Positions 53,490 through 62,683 are shown, numbered from the stretch's first letter. The stretch is DNA of 64,000 nt from Cellulophaga fucicola (GCF_900119145.1 NZ_FPIY01000003.1:62001-126000), one strand, 5' to 3'. Program-made: numbers and translations. The notes: generated from the sequence alone by a model not told the origin.

Positions 53490-54836
53490 TTAGTTTATGG
53501 TAAATACTGGTAATCCTTGATAAAAAGCCAATGTACTTTGGTTTACTTTTAATCTTATTTGCACTTGTAAATTCTCGTTTTTTGCGGTAGTGTACAATAC
53601 TTTTGCTTGGTACAACTCTACGGCAGAAATCATCTCTTTCTCGTATTTCTTCTGTGCTATAGAAAAGCTAAGCTCTTGTGCTTTTAGTTTTTGTATGCTT
53701 TGTAAATTCTCGATCTCTAAAGCACTTTTTTCTTGTACCAATTGTTGTATTAGTTTGTACAACTCTTGCTCTTGAATTTTTAAATTATTCTCTGCTTGTT
53801 GCAATGCTATTTTTTGTTGCTTTACTTGCGATCTTCCAGACCATTTATTACTAATTGGTATGTTCACAGATACACCAATAGATCTAGATGCATTATCTCT
53901 TATTTGGTTTTTAAATGATATTATTTCTCTACTAATATCGTCTATATTTGTCTCGTAATATCCTGTGCCGTAACCTGCAAAAAGTGATATTGAAGGGTAC
54001 AAACCTCCTCTAGCAATGGCTACTTCTTTCTCTGCTGCCTTTACACGCAATTGTCCAGATTTTATGCTTGGCAAAAACGCTTGTGCTTTTGTATAAACAG
54101 AATCTGTTTTTGTTGTTTCAACTAGATTCTCTTGTATATTTAAAACATCTGTTTTTAAGTCTATTGTAGACACGCCTTCTAAATTCATTTCTTGTATTAA
54201 ATTTAGTTTTGCTGCTGCTAATTGGTTTTCGGCTTGTGTAACTGCTAACTTATCTGTTAATAAAACAGATTCTGCCTCGTACATATCTGCCTGCGCTATT
54301 AACCCTAATTCTAATTGTTTTTTTACAAACGCATAGTTGGTGTCTGATATACTTACTTGTTCTTCTGTAATTTCTAACAAACCTTGGTAAAATCTTATAT
54401 CGTAAAAAGCAGACATTACTCTAAATGCTAATAAATACTTCTGTTGTTGCGCATCTTCTTGTACAGCTTTATAAATATACTTTGTTGCTTTAATTGTATT
54501 TACTCTTTGGAAACCTCTAAAAATATCTATAGAAGAATTTAACCCGTAATTATTAGAAAAGAAATCTGTATCTATTATATTGTTATTATTTGGATCTGTA
54601 GATCTACCATATCTAATAACATAATCTGCAGAACCATTAATGCTAGGCAACAAATTACGTATAGCTTGTTTGTGTGTTTCTTTACTAGATGCAACAGTAT
54701 AAGCTTGGTTGTTTAATTCTAAGTTATGAGAAACTGCATAGTTAATACACTCGTCTAAAGACCAACTTTCTTGTGCTTTAATTGGCAAACTAACCAGCAG
54801 TAGCAAAAATAGAATATGTGTTATTTTTAAGTTCAT
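53490..54836 (-). CDS. TolC-family outer membrane efflux protein
   Basis: 448 aa from the ATG at 54836 (MNLKITHILFLLLLVSLP); an in-frame TTG at 54854 precedes it. Signal peptide to about residue 21 (IKAQ), then two repeated outer-membrane-efflux-protein halves of long helices (SWSLDECINYAVSHN at the start, RSIGVSVNIPISNKWSG in the second half). It forms the trimeric exit duct. First gene of the first export block, with a sigma-54-like promoter directly upstream. Confidence 0.93.
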   Translation of the reverse strand: MNLKITHILFLLLLVSLPIKAQESWSLDECINYAVSHNLELNNQAYTVASSKETHKQAIRNLLPSINGSADYVIRYGRSTDPNNNNIIDTDFFSNNYGLNSSIDIFRGFQRVNTIKATKYIYKAVQEDAQQQKYLLAFRVMSAFYDIRFYQGLLEITEEQVSISDTNYAFVKKQLELGLIAQADMYEAESVLLTDKLAVTQAENQLAAAKLNLIQEMNLEGVSTIDLKTDVLNIQENLVETTKTDSVYTKAQAFLPSIKSGQLRVKAAEKEVAIARGGLYPSISLFAGYGTGYYETNIDDISREIISFKNQIRDNASRSIGVSVNIPISNKWSGRSQVKQQKIALQQAENNLKIQEQELYKLIQQLVQEKSALEIENLQSIQKLKAQELSFSIAQKKYEKEMISAVELYQAKVLYTTAKNENLQVQIRLKVNQSTLAFYQGLPVFTIN

Positions 54837-54860
54837 AATTTTATTGTGTGCCAAAACTAA

Positions 54861-54876
54861 AGCTATTGTTATGCCA
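54861..54876 (-). promoter_or_regulatory. Sigma-54-like promoter of the tolC block
   Basis: - strand TGGCATAACAATAGCT: TGGCA at -24 and TAGC at -12, with GG and GC exactly 12 bp apart. Predicted start near 54850, 14 nt before the tolC ATG. Only one base of TTGC deviates. Confidence 0.6.
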
Positions 54877-54936
54877 AAAACATAAATTACTGAAAAACAA
54901 TATTTTAACTACAAAAAACTAAATATACGAATATGT

Positions 54937-54981
54937 AAGTGTAAAATATATATACAAATAATGTCAATTTTTTTTACACTT
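54937..54981. promoter_or_regulatory. Candidate shared activator sites (AAGTGTAAAA / TTTTACACTT)
   Basis: Perfect 10-bp inverted repeat AAGTGTAAAA (54937-54946) and TTTTACACTT (54972-54981), centres 35 bp apart, in the intergenic region between the divergent tolC and response regulator genes. From the predicted tolC start the arms lie at about -91 and -126, typical for a sigma-54 activator. Confidence 0.5.
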
Positions 54982-54992
54982 TTAAAATACTA

Positions 54993-55008
54993 AGGCATAT
55001 CATTTGTA
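54993..55008 (+). promoter_or_regulatory. Weak sigma-54-like element before the response regulator
   Basis: AGGCATATCATTTGTA: GGCA and TTG match with correct spacing, but the -12 C is T. If used it would make the regulator autoregulated; the predicted start is near 55019. Confidence 0.22.
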
Positions 55009-55062
55009 ATTTTAAACTACACCAGTTATTACATAGCTGTTACCAACTAAAACAATTTTATA

Positions 55063-56433
55063 ATGCAAAAAGGTAAAGTATTAATCGTAGACGACAATAA
55101 AAGTGTGCTAAGTGCATTAGAGATTTTATTGCAATTTGAATATGAAAAGGTCGATACACTTGGCAACCCTAACCTTTTATCTTCTTTTAAAAATTTAGAA
55201 GATTATGATATTGTTTTATTAGATATGAATTTTTCTGCAGGTGTAAATACCGGCAATGAAGGCTTGTATTGGAACAGAGAAATTAAAAAACGTGCGCCCC
55301 ATATTTCTGTAATTATGATGACTGCTTATGGCGCAATAGACCTTGCTGTACAAGCATTAAAGGAGGGTGCAACAGATTTTATTTTAAAACCTTGGAATAA
55401 TGACAAGTTGCTTGCTACATTAAAATCTGCTTACCAGTTACGTAAATCGCAAAAAGAAGTTTCTATATTAAAAGAGAAAGAGAACTCTTTAAAGCAGGTT
55501 ATTAATCAGAATAAAAATTACATAATTGGTAATTCTAAAGCATTAACCTCTGTTCTAAACCTAGTACAAAAAGTAGCTAAAACAGACGTAAATGTATTGG
55601 TAACCGGAGAAAATGGAACAGGTAAAGAACTAATAGCAAGAGAACTACATAATTTATCTAACCGCAAAAATGAGGTTTTTATAGGGGTTGATATGGGTTC
55701 TATATCTGAAACCTTATTTGAAAGTGAACTTTTTGGGCACACCAAAGGAGCTTTTACAGATGCCAAAGAAGATAGAGCTGGTAAGTTTGAAGCTGCAAAT
55801 GGCGGAACCTTATTTTTAGATGAAATAGGAAACCTAAGCTTACAAACTCAGGCTAAACTACTATCTGCTATACAAAACAGAGTTGTGGTGCGTGTAGGCT
55901 CTAACAAACCTATACCTGTAGATATACGCTTAATTTGTGCCACCAATTGCAATCTAGAAAAAATGGTTGCTGATGGTCTTTTTCGGGAAGATTTAGTATA
56001 CCGTATAAATACCATACACGTAGAAGTACCCGCACTTAGAGAAAGAGATGGCGACATTTTAATTTTGGCTGATTTTTACCTCACTAAATTTATGACTAAA
56101 TATGGCAAACTTGGTTTGCGTATTAATAACCTTGCACAAGAAAAATTACTAGCATATAGTTGGCCTGGTAACGTTAGAGAATTACAACATACTATGGAAA
56201 GAGCTGTTATTTTATGTGATGGAAGCGTGCTAAAACCAACCGACTTTATTTTAAATGAAAAAGGAACACCTACATTAGATACTGCAAATGTTACCTTATC
56301 AGAAATGGAATTACTATTGATTAATGATGCTCTAAAAAAGCACGACGGTAATTATAGTGCTGCAGCAAACCAACTAGGAATTTCTAGACAAACATTGTAT
56401 AACAAAATTAAAAAATCTGAAAATGGCGAGTAA
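55063..56433 (+). CDS. Sigma-54 dependent response regulator (GAFTDA variant)
   Basis: 456 aa. Receiver domain with phosphoacceptor D54 in LLDMNFSAG and K109; after D54 there is a short insertion (SAGVNTGNEG) typical of Bacteroidota. AAA+ domain with Walker A GENGTGKE (182-189), sigma-54 loop GAFTDA (229-234) instead of GAFTGA, Walker B LFLDEIG, and a C-terminal Fis-type HTH (YSAAANQLGISRQTLYNK). It probably controls the divergent export genes. The kinase gene overlaps its 3' end by 11 nt. Confidence 0.93.
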   Translation: MQKGKVLIVDDNKSVLSALEILLQFEYEKVDTLGNPNLLSSFKNLEDYDIVLLDMNFSAGVNTGNEGLYWNREIKKRAPHISVIMMTAYGAIDLAVQALKEGATDFILKPWNNDKLLATLKSAYQLRKSQKEVSILKEKENSLKQVINQNKNYIIGNSKALTSVLNLVQKVAKTDVNVLVTGENGTGKELIARELHNLSNRKNEVFIGVDMGSISETLFESELFGHTKGAFTDAKEDRAGKFEAANGGTLFLDEIGNLSLQTQAKLLSAIQNRVVVRVGSNKPIPVDIRLICATNCNLEKMVADGLFREDLVYRINTIHVEVPALRERDGDILILADFYLTKFMTKYGKLGLRINNLAQEKLLAYSWPGNVRELQHTMERAVILCDGSVLKPTDFILNEKGTPTLDTANVTLSEMELLLINDALKKHDGNYSAAANQLGISRQTLYNKIKKSENGE

Positions 56434-57772
56434 AAGTTTCTATTTTCAGTTAGTTCTTAGGGTTATCTTTATTACACTTTCTGCCATTGGGCTAGCTTAT
56501 TTTGGGGTGCAAAAAGAGTACATTATTGCTGCTGTATTTTTAATTGTTTTGGTTTTGCTAACCGCATATTTAATAAAATATGTAAACCATACCAATCGTA
56601 AAATTGCATACTTTTTTGAGTCTATAAAAAATGAAGATTTTACGTTGCGTTTTCCTGAGTATGAAAATGTAAAATCTTTAAAAGAACTTAATCGCAGTCT
56701 TAACATGCTTAATGCTATGATACATAAAGTACATGTTAAAAACCAAGTACAAGAAAAATACTATCAGGAAATACTTAAACACGCAGATATTGGTATTTTA
56801 ACCATTAATAGCAAAGGACACATTTTATTTGCCAACCCTAGAGTAGAACATTTACTAAATTACAAACCGCTAAACCATATTAAACAGCTAGAGCAAGTAG
56901 ATAAAAAATTATACGATTTGTTTGCCAAGCTAGAGCCTTTTCAACGTAAGTTAATTGAGTTAACTAACGAAAGAGAGAAAATACAACTTACCTTAAAATC
57001 TACAACCGTTACACTAGACAATCAGAATTTATTATTGGTAGTTGTACAAGATATACAAAGAGAGTTAGAAGAAAAAGAGGCCGATTCATGGGAAAAACTT
57101 ATACGAGTTTTAACCCACGAAATTATGAATACTATAGCGCCAATAACATCAATATCTGAATCTATTTTAAATTATTACAAAAAAGAAGACGGATTAATAC
57201 CACTTGAAGAATTAACCGAAAAACATATACAAAACACCTCTAAAGGCTTAGCTGTTGTAAAAGAACAAGGAAATAATTTAATGGACTTTGTACAAAGTTA
57301 CCGTAGTTTTTTAAGTATTCCGACACCAGACAAAAGTCTTGTAAAAGCAGAACAATTAATACACAAAGTGTTTGTGCTAATAGATCAGGAAAACCAGAAT
57401 ACCAATATTAATTTTGTATTTAATTTAACAACAGAAAACTTAGAGTTTTTTATAGATGAAAAACAAATTACTCAAGTACTTTTAAACTTGTGTAAAAATG
57501 CAGTACAATCTATAGGCGAACAAGAGAACGGAAATATTACTGTTACCGCTGGTATCACAGATGAAAAAGAAAAATTTATTACTGTTACAGATAATGGTCC
57601 TGGTATTCCTCCAGAATTAATAGATGAGATTTTTATTCCGTTTTTTACAACCAAAAATACCGGAACCGGAATTGGACTTAGCTTGTCTAAACAGATCTTA
57701 AGATTACACGGCGGAAGCTTAAAATTAAGAAGTACACCAAACCAAGAAACTGTTTTTACGTTGTTGTTTTAA
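56423..57772 (+). CDS. Membrane sensor histidine kinase
   Basis: 449 aa. Two TM helices close together (~10-28, ~33-53) with almost no periplasmic loop, a HAMP-like and helical region, a PAS-like domain (~112-215: ILKHADIGILTINSKGHILF), HisKA with H232 in VLTHEIMNTIAPI, N-box NLCKNAVQSIGE, and DNGPGIPPE / GTGIGLSLSKQ. The tiny loop suggests that it senses in or at the membrane, as kinases of envelope-stress or antibiotic-sensing systems do. Start overlaps the regulator stop by 11 nt (translational coupling). Six nt separate it from the convergent arfB gene. Confidence 0.92.
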   Translation: MASKSFYFQLVLRVIFITLSAIGLAYFGVQKEYIIAAVFLIVLVLLTAYLIKYVNHTNRKIAYFFESIKNEDFTLRFPEYENVKSLKELNRSLNMLNAMIHKVHVKNQVQEKYYQEILKHADIGILTINSKGHILFANPRVEHLLNYKPLNHIKQLEQVDKKLYDLFAKLEPFQRKLIELTNEREKIQLTLKSTTVTLDNQNLLLVVVQDIQRELEEKEADSWEKLIRVLTHEIMNTIAPITSISESILNYYKKEDGLIPLEELTEKHIQNTSKGLAVVKEQGNNLMDFVQSYRSFLSIPTPDKSLVKAEQLIHKVFVLIDQENQNTNINFVFNLTTENLEFFIDEKQITQVLLNLCKNAVQSIGEQENGNITVTAGITDEKEKFITVTDNGPGIPPELIDEIFIPFFTTKNTGTGIGLSLSKQILRLHGGSLKLRSTPNQETVFTLLF

Positions 57773-57778
57773 GTATTA

Positions 57779-58183
57779 CTACTCTAAACTTGGCCTTTTT
57801 CGGTTTACTTTCTTTAAAGCCGATTTCTTTTTGCTATTTAACCGTTTTTCTATGGCAGATCTAGATGGCTTTGTTTTTTTACGCTTTTTAGGCACCACTA
57901 AAGCCGACTTTATAAGCTCTAAAAAACGTTTTATAGCCAAATCTTTGTTTTTATGCTGACTTCTAGAGTCATCGCACTGTAACAACAATACATTTTCTTT
58001 TGTAAGTCTGTTACTTAGTTTTAGTAACAGTCGTTCTTTTTCTTTATCTGTAACTGCTGTAGAGTTTTGCAAATCATAAGTAAGCTCTATTTTAGTAGAA
58101 ACTTTATTTACGTGCTGACCACCAGCGCCACTACTACGCACTGCTTTAAATTGTAATTCTTGTATTATTTGTGTTGTATTCAA
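57779..58183 (-). CDS. arfB: Alternative ribosome-rescue factor (ArfB/YaeJ-like)
   Basis: 134 aa peptidyl-tRNA hydrolase acting on stalled ribosomes. GGQ motif in SSGAGGQHVNKVSTKIEL, a globular RF-1 domain, and a strongly basic C-terminal tail (KKRKKTKPSRSAIEKRL) that in ArfB occupies the empty mRNA channel. Codon-recognition domains of true release factors are absent. 2 nt downstream of the ABC ATPase gene, so cotranscribed. Confidence 0.92.
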   Translation of the reverse strand: MNTTQIIQELQFKAVRSSGAGGQHVNKVSTKIELTYDLQNSTAVTDKEKERLLLKLSNRLTKENVLLLQCDDSRSQHKNKDLAIKRFLELIKSALVVPKKRKKTKPSRSAIEKRLNSKKKSALKKVNRKRPSLE

Positions 58184-58185
58184 AA

Positions 58186-59157
58186 TTAAGCTAGTCTTTT
58201 ATTTAGTACTTCTAAAGAAACATTTAAGAATACATTTTTACCAACCTCAATACTTTTACTATCCGTAAAAAACAAACTCTGATCTTCTGTTATCCCTTCC
58301 ATTAAATAATAAGATCCCATTGCATAACTATTAATTACACGTACTTCTATTCCAGAAGTTTCAGACACCTTAAACTCGTGTGCATATACCACAATATCTT
58401 TTTTAGCTTCTGTATATTCTTTAATAGTAGAAATAGGAAGTAGGTTTGCCTCTGCAAACAAACTTGCTACATATAACGACTTTGGATTGTTATATAATGT
58501 TTCGGTTTTTTCGTTTGCTAATATTTCCTGATCTTTTACAACCAATATACGATCTGCAAATGGCAATACTTCTTTCTCGTCATGAGTTGCAACAATGCAC
58601 GTAATTTTTTTACGCTTTAAGTATCCAAAAAGTCGTCTACGCAGACTATTTTTTCTAAAATTATCTATGTGACTAAAAGGTTCATCTAACAGCAAAATCT
58701 CTGGTTCTTGTGCCAATACTCTAGCTAAAGCCACTCTTTGTTGTTGTCCTCCGCTTAATAGCTTTACTTTGGTCTTTGCAAAACTAGTCATCTCTACCAT
58801 TTCTAAAAGCTCTTCTGTTCTTGCTTTTAGTTCTTCTGGATAAAACACAGATAAGTACTGACTCACATTTTCTTCTACAGTAATAAAAGGCATTAAGTCA
58901 AAATCTTGAGACAAGTATTTCATATACTTTTCTCCTGGAATTAAATTATAATCTGGTCCTAAAACCTGATTGTCATCCCAAAAAATAGTTCCCTTATCTA
59001 ACTGTAAAATACCGTAGATAATTTTTAAAAGTGTACTTTTTCCACTGCCGCTTTCTCCTAAAATGGCAAGGTATTCACCATCATTAACAGTAAAATCAAT
59101 GTCTTTTAGAACTGGCGTTGTATTGTATGAAAATGTTATATTGTTTACGTGTAGCAT
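58186..59157 (-). CDS. Solitary ABC ATPase, PotA/FbpC-like
   Basis: 323 aa. Walker A GESGSGKS (~34-41), Q-loop YLSQDFDLMPFIT, signature LSGGQQQRVALARVLA, Walker B ILLLDEPFSHID, H-loop ATHDEKE, then a ~90-residue C-terminal extension that resembles a TOBE-like regulatory domain (VRVINSYAMGSYYLMEG). No permease or binding protein is adjacent; the partner must be elsewhere or it is a non-transport ATPase. It precedes arfB by 2 nt. Confidence 0.88.
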   Translation of the reverse strand: MLHVNNITFSYNTTPVLKDIDFTVNDGEYLAILGESGSGKSTLLKIIYGILQLDKGTIFWDDNQVLGPDYNLIPGEKYMKYLSQDFDLMPFITVEENVSQYLSVFYPEELKARTEELLEMVEMTSFAKTKVKLLSGGQQQRVALARVLAQEPEILLLDEPFSHIDNFRKNSLRRRLFGYLKRKKITCIVATHDEKEVLPFADRILVVKDQEILANEKTETLYNNPKSLYVASLFAEANLLPISTIKEYTEAKKDIVVYAHEFKVSETSGIEVRVINSYAMGSYYLMEGITEDQSLFFTDSKSIEVGKNVFLNVSLEVLNKRLA

Positions 59158-59163
59158 AAATTG

Positions 59164-59197
59164 AAAAAATCCGTCTCTCTTAAGAAACGGATTTTTT
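59164..59197. terminator. Hairpin terminator
   Basis: 11-bp stem AAAAAATCCGT (59164-59174) / ACGGATTTTTT (59187-59197) with a 12-nt loop. It lies after the prolyl oligopeptidase gene and before the ABC ATPase gene, both on the - strand. Confidence 0.88.
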
Positions 59198-59212
59198 TAT
59201 AATTTTTAGTTC

Positions 59213-61360
59213 TTATTCTTTAAAATCTTTTAAAATTGCCTTATTTGGCAATTCTTTATACCCCATATTAAATAGTGTAAATGCCTGTATATCTACTTGT
59301 TCATTAATGGTGGCCTCAGTAGATTTACCCGCTCCGTGACCAGCATTAATATCTATTCTAATTAATGTAGGGTTAGCACCTGTTTGTTTTTCTTGCAATT
59401 CTGCTGCAAATTTAAAACTGTGCGCTGGCACTACACGGTCGTCATGATCTCCCGTAGTTATTAAAGTTGCAGGGTATGCTACTCCCTTTTTAACATTGTG
59501 TACTGGTGAATACTCTAATAAATAGTTAAACATTTCTTTATCGTCTTCTGCTGTACCATAGTCATAAGCCCAACCTGCACCGGCTGTAAATGTGTGGTAA
59601 CGTAACATATCTAAAACACCTACTGCAGGCAATGCTACTTTAGCTAAATCTGGACGCTGCGTCATTGTTGCACCAACCAGTAAACCTCCGTTAGAACCAC
59701 CTCTAAGTGCCAAATACTCTGGTGTTGTGTACTTGTTTTCTATTAAGTATTCTGCTGCTGCAATAAAATCATCAAAAACGTTTTGCTTTTGTAATTTTGT
59801 ACCTGCATTATGCCATTTTTTACCGTACTCACCACCACCTCTTAAATTAGGCACAGCATATACGCCACCTTGCTCCATCCAAACAGCATTGGCAATACTA
59901 AAACTTGGAGTTAAACTTACATTAAAACCACCGTAGCCGTATAGTATGGTTGGGTTTTTACCATTTAGTTCTATTCCTTTTTTATAGGTAATTATCATTG
60001 GTATTTTTGTACCGTCTTTAGAAGCATAGAATACTTGTTTAGACTCGTAATCTTCTGAGTTAAAATCTATGTTTGGGCTCCAATATTGTTTGTATTTTCC
60101 TGTTTCTACGTTATAACTGTAAGATGATCCAGGAGTATTATAATTTGTAAATGAGAAGTAAAACTCTTTTTCTTCTTTTTTACCTCCAAAACCTGAAGCT
60201 GTACCAACACCTGGCAACTCTATGGTACGCACTAAATCTCCATCATAATTATATTGCAATACTTTAGAAATAGCATCTACCATATAATTGGCAAAAAAGT
60301 AACCGCCACCAGTACCTGCAGTAAGTACATTCTCGGTTTCTGGAATAAAGTCTACCCAATTCTCTGGTGTTGGGTTAGCAGCATCTACTGTAACTACTTT
60401 TTGATTAGGAGCATCTAAATTTGTTGCTAAATATAATTTAGAACCTACATTTTCTATTACATAAGTATCTGATTTAGTATGGTCTAAAATGGTTGTAACT
60501 TTATTTGTTTCTAAATCTTTTAAAAACAATTTATTACCTGATGTAGAGACAGATGCAGATATTAATAAATATTTACCGTCTTCTGTAACAGTGCCACCAA
60601 CATACCTGTGTTTTTCTTCTGCTGTACCACCAAAAACTAATTCGTCTTGACTTTGTGGTGTTTTTAGTTTGTGGTAGTATAATTTGTGCTGGTCTGTTTT
60701 TGCAGATAACTCGCTCCCCTTTGGCTTGTCATAACTAGAGTAAAAGAACCCCTCGTTACCTTTCCAAGATAAACCACTAAATTTTACATCTACCAAAGTA
60801 TCTTCTACAACGGTTTTTGTTTTTGCGTCTAGAATTATAATTTTTCTCCAGTCACTACCACCTTCAGAAATTAAGTATGCTGCCAAAGAACCATCTTTAG
60901 AAAAACTTAACCCAGCTAATGATGTTGTACCGTCTTCTGAAAACTTGTTGGGGTCTAGAAAAACTTCTTCTTTATCGTCTTTTTTTCTGTAGATCACGGA
61001 TTGATTTTGTAATCCGTTATTTTTTGAAAAATAGATATAATCTCCCTCTTTAGATGGTGATCCTAGTTTTTCATAATTCCATAATTTTTCTAGCCTTTGC
61101 CTTATGTCTTTACGAAACGGAATCTGATCTAAATACCCAAATGTTGTTTTGTTTTGTTCTTTTACCCAAGATTCGGTTTCTGTACTACGGTCATCTTCTA
61201 ACCAGCGGTAAGGGTCTGCTACATTTGTACCAAAATAATTTGTTACAGTATCTACCTTATTGGTTGTTGGATATGAGGTCATAATTGCTTCTTTTTTTGA
61301 AGGTGATTTACAGGCTACAAAGGTAATAGCAGTAAAAATAAATATGCTTAATTGTTTCAT
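59213..61360 (-). CDS. Prolyl oligopeptidase, probable lipoprotein
   Basis: 715 aa from the ATG at 61360 ([14 protein letters not shown]); an open frame extends 11 codons further but gives an unnatural N-terminus. C17 in TFVACKS may be the lipidation site, though Phe at -3 is not ideal. N-terminal seven-bladed propeller (~45-440), then an alpha/beta hydrolase with Ser in RGGSNGGLL, Asp in GDHDDRVVP and His in NAGHGAGKS. It cleaves short peptides after proline (S9A family). It is likely periplasmic, for peptide nutrition. Flanked by terminators on both sides. Confidence 0.93.
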   Translation of the reverse strand: MKQLSIFIFTAITFVACKSPSKKEAIMTSYPTTNKVDTVTNYFGTNVADPYRWLEDDRSTETESWVKEQNKTTFGYLDQIPFRKDIRQRLEKLWNYEKLGSPSKEGDYIYFSKNNGLQNQSVIYRKKDDKEEVFLDPNKFSEDGTTSLAGLSFSKDGSLAAYLISEGGSDWRKIIILDAKTKTVVEDTLVDVKFSGLSWKGNEGFFYSSYDKPKGSELSAKTDQHKLYYHKLKTPQSQDELVFGGTAEEKHRYVGGTVTEDGKYLLISASVSTSGNKLFLKDLETNKVTTILDHTKSDTYVIENVGSKLYLATNLDAPNQKVVTVDAANPTPENWVDFIPETENVLTAGTGGGYFFANYMVDAISKVLQYNYDGDLVRTIELPGVGTASGFGGKKEEKEFYFSFTNYNTPGSSYSYNVETGKYKQYWSPNIDFNSEDYESKQVFYASKDGTKIPMIITYKKGIELNGKNPTILYGYGGFNVSLTPSFSIANAVWMEQGGVYAVPNLRGGGEYGKKWHNAGTKLQKQNVFDDFIAAAEYLIENKYTTPEYLALRGGSNGGLLVGATMTQRPDLAKVALPAVGVLDMLRYHTFTAGAGWAYDYGTAEDDKEMFNYLLEYSPVHNVKKGVAYPATLITTGDHDDRVVPAHSFKFAAELQEKQTGANPTLIRIDINAGHGAGKSTEATINEQVDIQAFTLFNMGYKELPNKAILKDFKE

Positions 61361-61432
61361 AAGAATTTGTTTATTTTTAGGTTGATAAAACATAACCGTT
61401 TTGTATTAAACGTTTTACGCTTTTAAAAATAA

Positions 61433-61471
61433 TACAAAAAAACCTTTAAGAAGAATTCTTCTCAAAGGTTT
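61433..61471. terminator. Hairpin terminator between asd and the peptidase
   Basis: 14-bp stem with one mismatch, AAACCTTTAAGAAG (61440-61453) / CTTCTCAAAGGTTT (61458-61471), loop AATT, with a T-run on the - strand side. It ends asd transcripts. Confidence 0.85.
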
Positions 61472-61480
61472 CTATTTTTT

Positions 61481-61563
61481 GTGTTAGGGATTGTAATGAA
61501 AATCCTTTTTTATTTTTCTTAAAAAAGATTGTAATGCAAAGCCCGCCCGTTAGGAACACCCTA
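61481..61563 (-). repeat. Dispersed ~82-bp intergenic repeat, copy 2
   Basis: GTGTTAGGGATTGTAATG ... GCCCGCCC ... GGAACACCCTA, same order and orientation as 52146-52227. Like copy 1 it lies directly downstream of a - strand gene (asd, 15 nt past its stop) and beside a terminator. Confidence 0.75.
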
Positions 61564-61578
61564 AGCTAAACATACGTA

Positions 61579-62568
61579 TTAAAGTAAGTTGTTGTTGTTT
61601 AGGTATTCTGCAATTTGTACTGCATTTGTTGCTGCTCCCTTACGTAGGTTATCTGCAACGATCCACATATTTAATGTATTTGCTTGCGACTCGTCTCTAC
61701 GAATACGTCCCACAAAAACATCGTCTTTATTATGTGCATAAACTGGCATTGGGTAGGTGTTTGTGTCTGGATTATCTTGCACTACTACGCCTGCCGTTTT
61801 GCTTAAAATTTGTCTTACCTCGCTAACATCTGCATCGTTATAAAATTCTACGTTTACAGATTCTGAGTGTCCACCTGCTGTTGGTATGCGTACTGCTGTT
61901 GCTGTTAATGAGAAGGTACGATCGTTAAATATTTTTTGTGGCTCACGAGATAGTTTCATCTCTTCTTTTGTATAGCCATTATCCATAAAAACATCGCAAT
62001 GTGGTAATGCATTTCTACTAATTGGATAAGGGTATGCCATTTCGCCTTTTATACCTGCAATCTCGTTTTCTAATTGCTGTACTGCTTTTACACCTGTACC
62101 AGAAACAGATTGGTAGGTAGATACCACAACACGTTTCATCTTATATTTTTTATGCAAAGGCGCCAAAACCATTACCAATTGTATGGTAGAGCAGTTTGGA
62201 TTTGCAATAATTTTGTCTTCTTTGGTTAGTTCACTTGCATTAATTTCTGGAACTATTAATTTTTTTGTAGGATCCATACGCCAAGCAGAAGAATTATCTA
62301 CTACGGTTGTACCAACCTCTGCAAATTTTGGAGCCCACTCTAAAGAGGTATCTCCGCCTGCAGAAAAAATAGCTAAATCTGGTTTAGCTGCTACTGCATC
62401 TGCTAAACCAATAACGGTGTGTTCTTTGCCGTTATAGGTCATTTTTTTACCTACAGAACGTTCTGAGGCTACTAATAACAACTCTGTTAATGGAAAATTA
62501 CGTTCGCGTAACACGTTAAGCATTACTTCTCCTACCATTCCTGTGGCACCAACTACGGCTACTTTCAT
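61579..62568 (-). CDS. asd: Aspartate-semialdehyde dehydrogenase
   Basis: 329 aa NADP-dependent enzyme that makes aspartate semialdehyde from aspartyl phosphate for Lys, Thr, Met and diaminopimelate synthesis. NADP motif GATGMVG (7-13), active-site C126 in NPNCSTIQL, and catalytic His in PTAGGHSESV. Its promoter region shows a good TAnnTTTG box; downstream are a repeat element and terminator, so it is a single-gene unit. Confidence 0.96.
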   Translation of the reverse strand: MKVAVVGATGMVGEVMLNVLRERNFPLTELLLVASERSVGKKMTYNGKEHTVIGLADAVAAKPDLAIFSAGGDTSLEWAPKFAEVGTTVVDNSSAWRMDPTKKLIVPEINASELTKEDKIIANPNCSTIQLVMVLAPLHKKYKMKRVVVSTYQSVSGTGVKAVQQLENEIAGIKGEMAYPYPISRNALPHCDVFMDNGYTKEEMKLSREPQKIFNDRTFSLTATAVRIPTAGGHSESVNVEFYNDADVSEVRQILSKTAGVVVQDNPDTNTYPMPVYAHNKDDVFVGRIRRDESQANTLNMWIVADNLRKGAATNAVQIAEYLNNNNLL

Positions 62569-62588
62569 TTTTTTAATATTTAGAATAA

Positions 62589-62618
62589 CAAATGTAGTTT
62601 AATGTAGTTTAACCGCCA
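62589..62618 (-). promoter_or_regulatory. Candidate promoter of asd
   Basis: On the - strand, TTG at 62618-62616 and TACATTTG at 62596-62589 with a 19-nt spacer match the Bacteroidota -33/-7 promoter; the -7 box ends 20 nt before the ATG. Confidence 0.5.
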
Positions 62619-62683
62619 AGCAAGTTTTAATAGAATAAAATAAATATAACAAATTGTTTTATTTGTAACACTTAAAAAAGAAA

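Noticed and set aside
54852-54857. Second TGGCAC on the - strand just before tolC
   Set aside because: No GC 12 bp downstream; the position would leave the start inside the gene.
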